From positions 186,001 through 250,000 of the forward strand of contig JBJLCZ010000001.1 of the NCBI GenBank assembly GCA_045567335.1: a DNA stretch of 64,000 bases, written 5' to 3'. Below the pieces are notes generated by a model. It searched no databases. It was given only the letters and a program-made list of their open reading frames with translations, and had not been told where the DNA came from. The first letter of the stretch is position 1. Each line of letters starts with the position of its first letter. Source of the DNA: Pelagilacustribacter sp045567335 (GTDB taxonomy: Bacteria > Pseudomonadota > Alphaproteobacteria > Pelagibacterales > Pelagibacteraceae). Position numbers and translations under genes: made by a program. This document shows positions 63,228 through 64,000 of the stretch, piece by piece.

Positions 63228-64000
63228 ATGTCTAAAATAAAGGTTAAAAATCCCGTAGTTGAGCTAGATGGTGACGAAATGACTAGAATTATATGGTCAT
63301 TTATTAAAGATAAACTAATCAAGCCATATCTTGATGTGGATCTTAAATACTTTGACCTTGGTATGGAAAGTCGAGATAAATCGGGAGACCAAATCACAAT
63401 CGATGCTGCAAATGCAATAAAACAACACGGTGTAGGTGTTAAATGTGCAACTATTACTCCAGATGAAGCTAGAGTTGAAGAATTTAAATTAAAAAAAATG
63501 TGGAGATCACCTAATGGAACTATACGAAATATTTTAGGTGGCACAGTTTTCAGAGAGCCTATTATTTGTAAAAATGTACCAAAGTTAGTTCCTGGTTGGA
63601 CGATGCCAATTGTTATTGGCAGACATGCTTTTGGTGATCAATATAGAGCCACAGATTTTTTAATTCCAGGTGCAGGTAAAATGGAAATTAAGTGGACTTC
63701 TAAAGATGGAAAAAATAAAAAAGAATTTGAAGTATTTAATTTTCCTGGACCAGGTATTGCTTTAACAATGTATAACTTAGATGATTCTATAAAAAATTTT
63801 GCAAGGGCATGTATGAATTATGGTCTAGAGAGGAAATGGCCAGTTTATTTATCTACCAAAAATACGATTTTAAAATCGTATGACGGAAGATTTAAAGATT
63901 TATTTCAAGAAATTTTTGATAAAGAATTTGCTGATAAATTTAAATCAAAATCAATTACTTATGAACATCGACTAATTGACGATATGGTGGCCTGTGCAAT
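63228..64000 (+). CDS. icd: NADP-dependent isocitrate dehydrogenase, N-terminal part (cut by window edge)
   Basis: TCA-cycle enzyme making 2-oxoglutarate. 257 codons are visible from ATG 63228 (MSKIKVKNPVVELDGDEMTRI) to the end of the window, still in frame; the family is about 405 aa. The sequence is of the homodimeric eukaryotic-like type common in alphaproteobacteria: ELDGDEMTRIIW, RSPNGTIRNILGGTVFREPI (substrate-binding Ser/Arg), GRHAFGDQYRATDF and YEHRLIDDMVA. Divergent from psd across a short shared promoter region. Confidence 0.96.
   Translation, partial: MSKIKVKNPVVELDGDEMTRIIWSFIKDKLIKPYLDVDLKYFDLGMESRDKSGDQITIDAANAIKQHGVGVKCATITPDEARVEEFKLKKMWRSPNGTIRNILGGTVFREPIICKNVPKLVPGWTMPIVIGRHAFGDQYRATDFLIPGAGKMEIKWTSKDGKNKKEFEVFNFPGPGIALTMYNLDDSIKNFARACMNYGLERKWPVYLSTKNTILKSYDGRFKDLFQEIFDKEFADKFKSKSITYEHRLIDDMVACA

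Noticed and set aside
1..64000. Mobile elements, CRISPR arrays, prophage genes, toxin-antitoxin pairs or defence systems
   Set aside because: Every sizeable frame was assigned to a core or conserved gene, and no repeat arrays, transposase or integrase motifs, or compositionally distinct segments were seen.

Overview
The window is a dense, strongly AT-rich stretch of bacterial core chromosome. The protein families and the gene order point to an alphaproteobacterium of the SAR11 group (Pelagibacterales). The supporting signs are the tig-clpP-clpX-lon order, an Rrf2-type regulator followed by sufBCDS-sufU-sufT-sufA, NDUFA12 next to a DUF2155 protein, an HdaA-like protein, the lptFGD-surA-pdxA-rsmA block, Lys/Asn/Ile-rich proteins, and almost no intergenic DNA. 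This assignment is inferred from content and order; no database search was run. I see no phage, transposon, integrase, CRISPR array, plasmid function or obvious genomic island.

Layout. 1-5.7 kb: lon (cut by the window edge), clpX, clpP, tig and tRNA-Leu(UAG), all on the minus strand. 5.7-9.2 kb: a WecA/MraY-family sugar-phosphate transferase, a DMT exporter, then glnA divergently. 9.2-15.4 kb: a complete SUF iron-sulfur operon with its own Rrf2 regulator and a palindromic candidate operator. 15.4-24.2 kb: alpha/beta hydrolase, anmK, tyrS, an AsmA-like protein, prfB (with a programmed +1 frameshift) and mrcA. 24.3-31.2 kb: rne, thiS-thiG, aroQ-accB-accC, DUF2155 and NDUFA12 proteins, and a stand-alone TSCPD protein. 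31.2-38.2 kb: aspS, hdaA, DUF2066-like, purM-purN, ndk, pepA. 38.3-45.6 kb: lptF-lptG-lptD-surA-pdxA-rsmA, an outer-membrane/LPS assembly operon. 45.6-50.8 kb: gmk, acpP, fabG, fabD, then rpsF-rpsR-rplI and dnaB. 50.8-61.7 kb: MMPL exporter, cvpA-purF, bamB-like, a YfgM-like protein, panB, guaA, a TPR protein, a short guaB, rlmE. 61.7-64 kb: pssA (with an apparent frameshift), psd, and the start of icd.

The genes cover housekeeping work: protein turnover, Fe-S assembly, envelope and LPS biogenesis, phospholipid synthesis (pssA-psd), fatty-acid initiation (acc, fab), purine synthesis (purM, purN, purF, guaA, guaB), translation and replication. Neighbouring genes usually overlap by 1-15 nt. All nine convergent gene pairs overlap, abut or are separated by only 3 nt.

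I did not find a new multi-gene system. The observations most worth checking are: a guaB product without the CBS/Bateman module; a cysteine-free RNase E without the zinc-link motif; a pssA reading frame broken in a 9-A run but restorable by one base; a canonical RF2 recoding site; a perfect 7-bp-arm palindrome in front of the suf operon; shared TTAA stop sites between convergent genes; and gene blocks that look collapsed relative to the usual alphaproteobacterial order (no fabF/mltG between acpP and gmk, no aat after accC).
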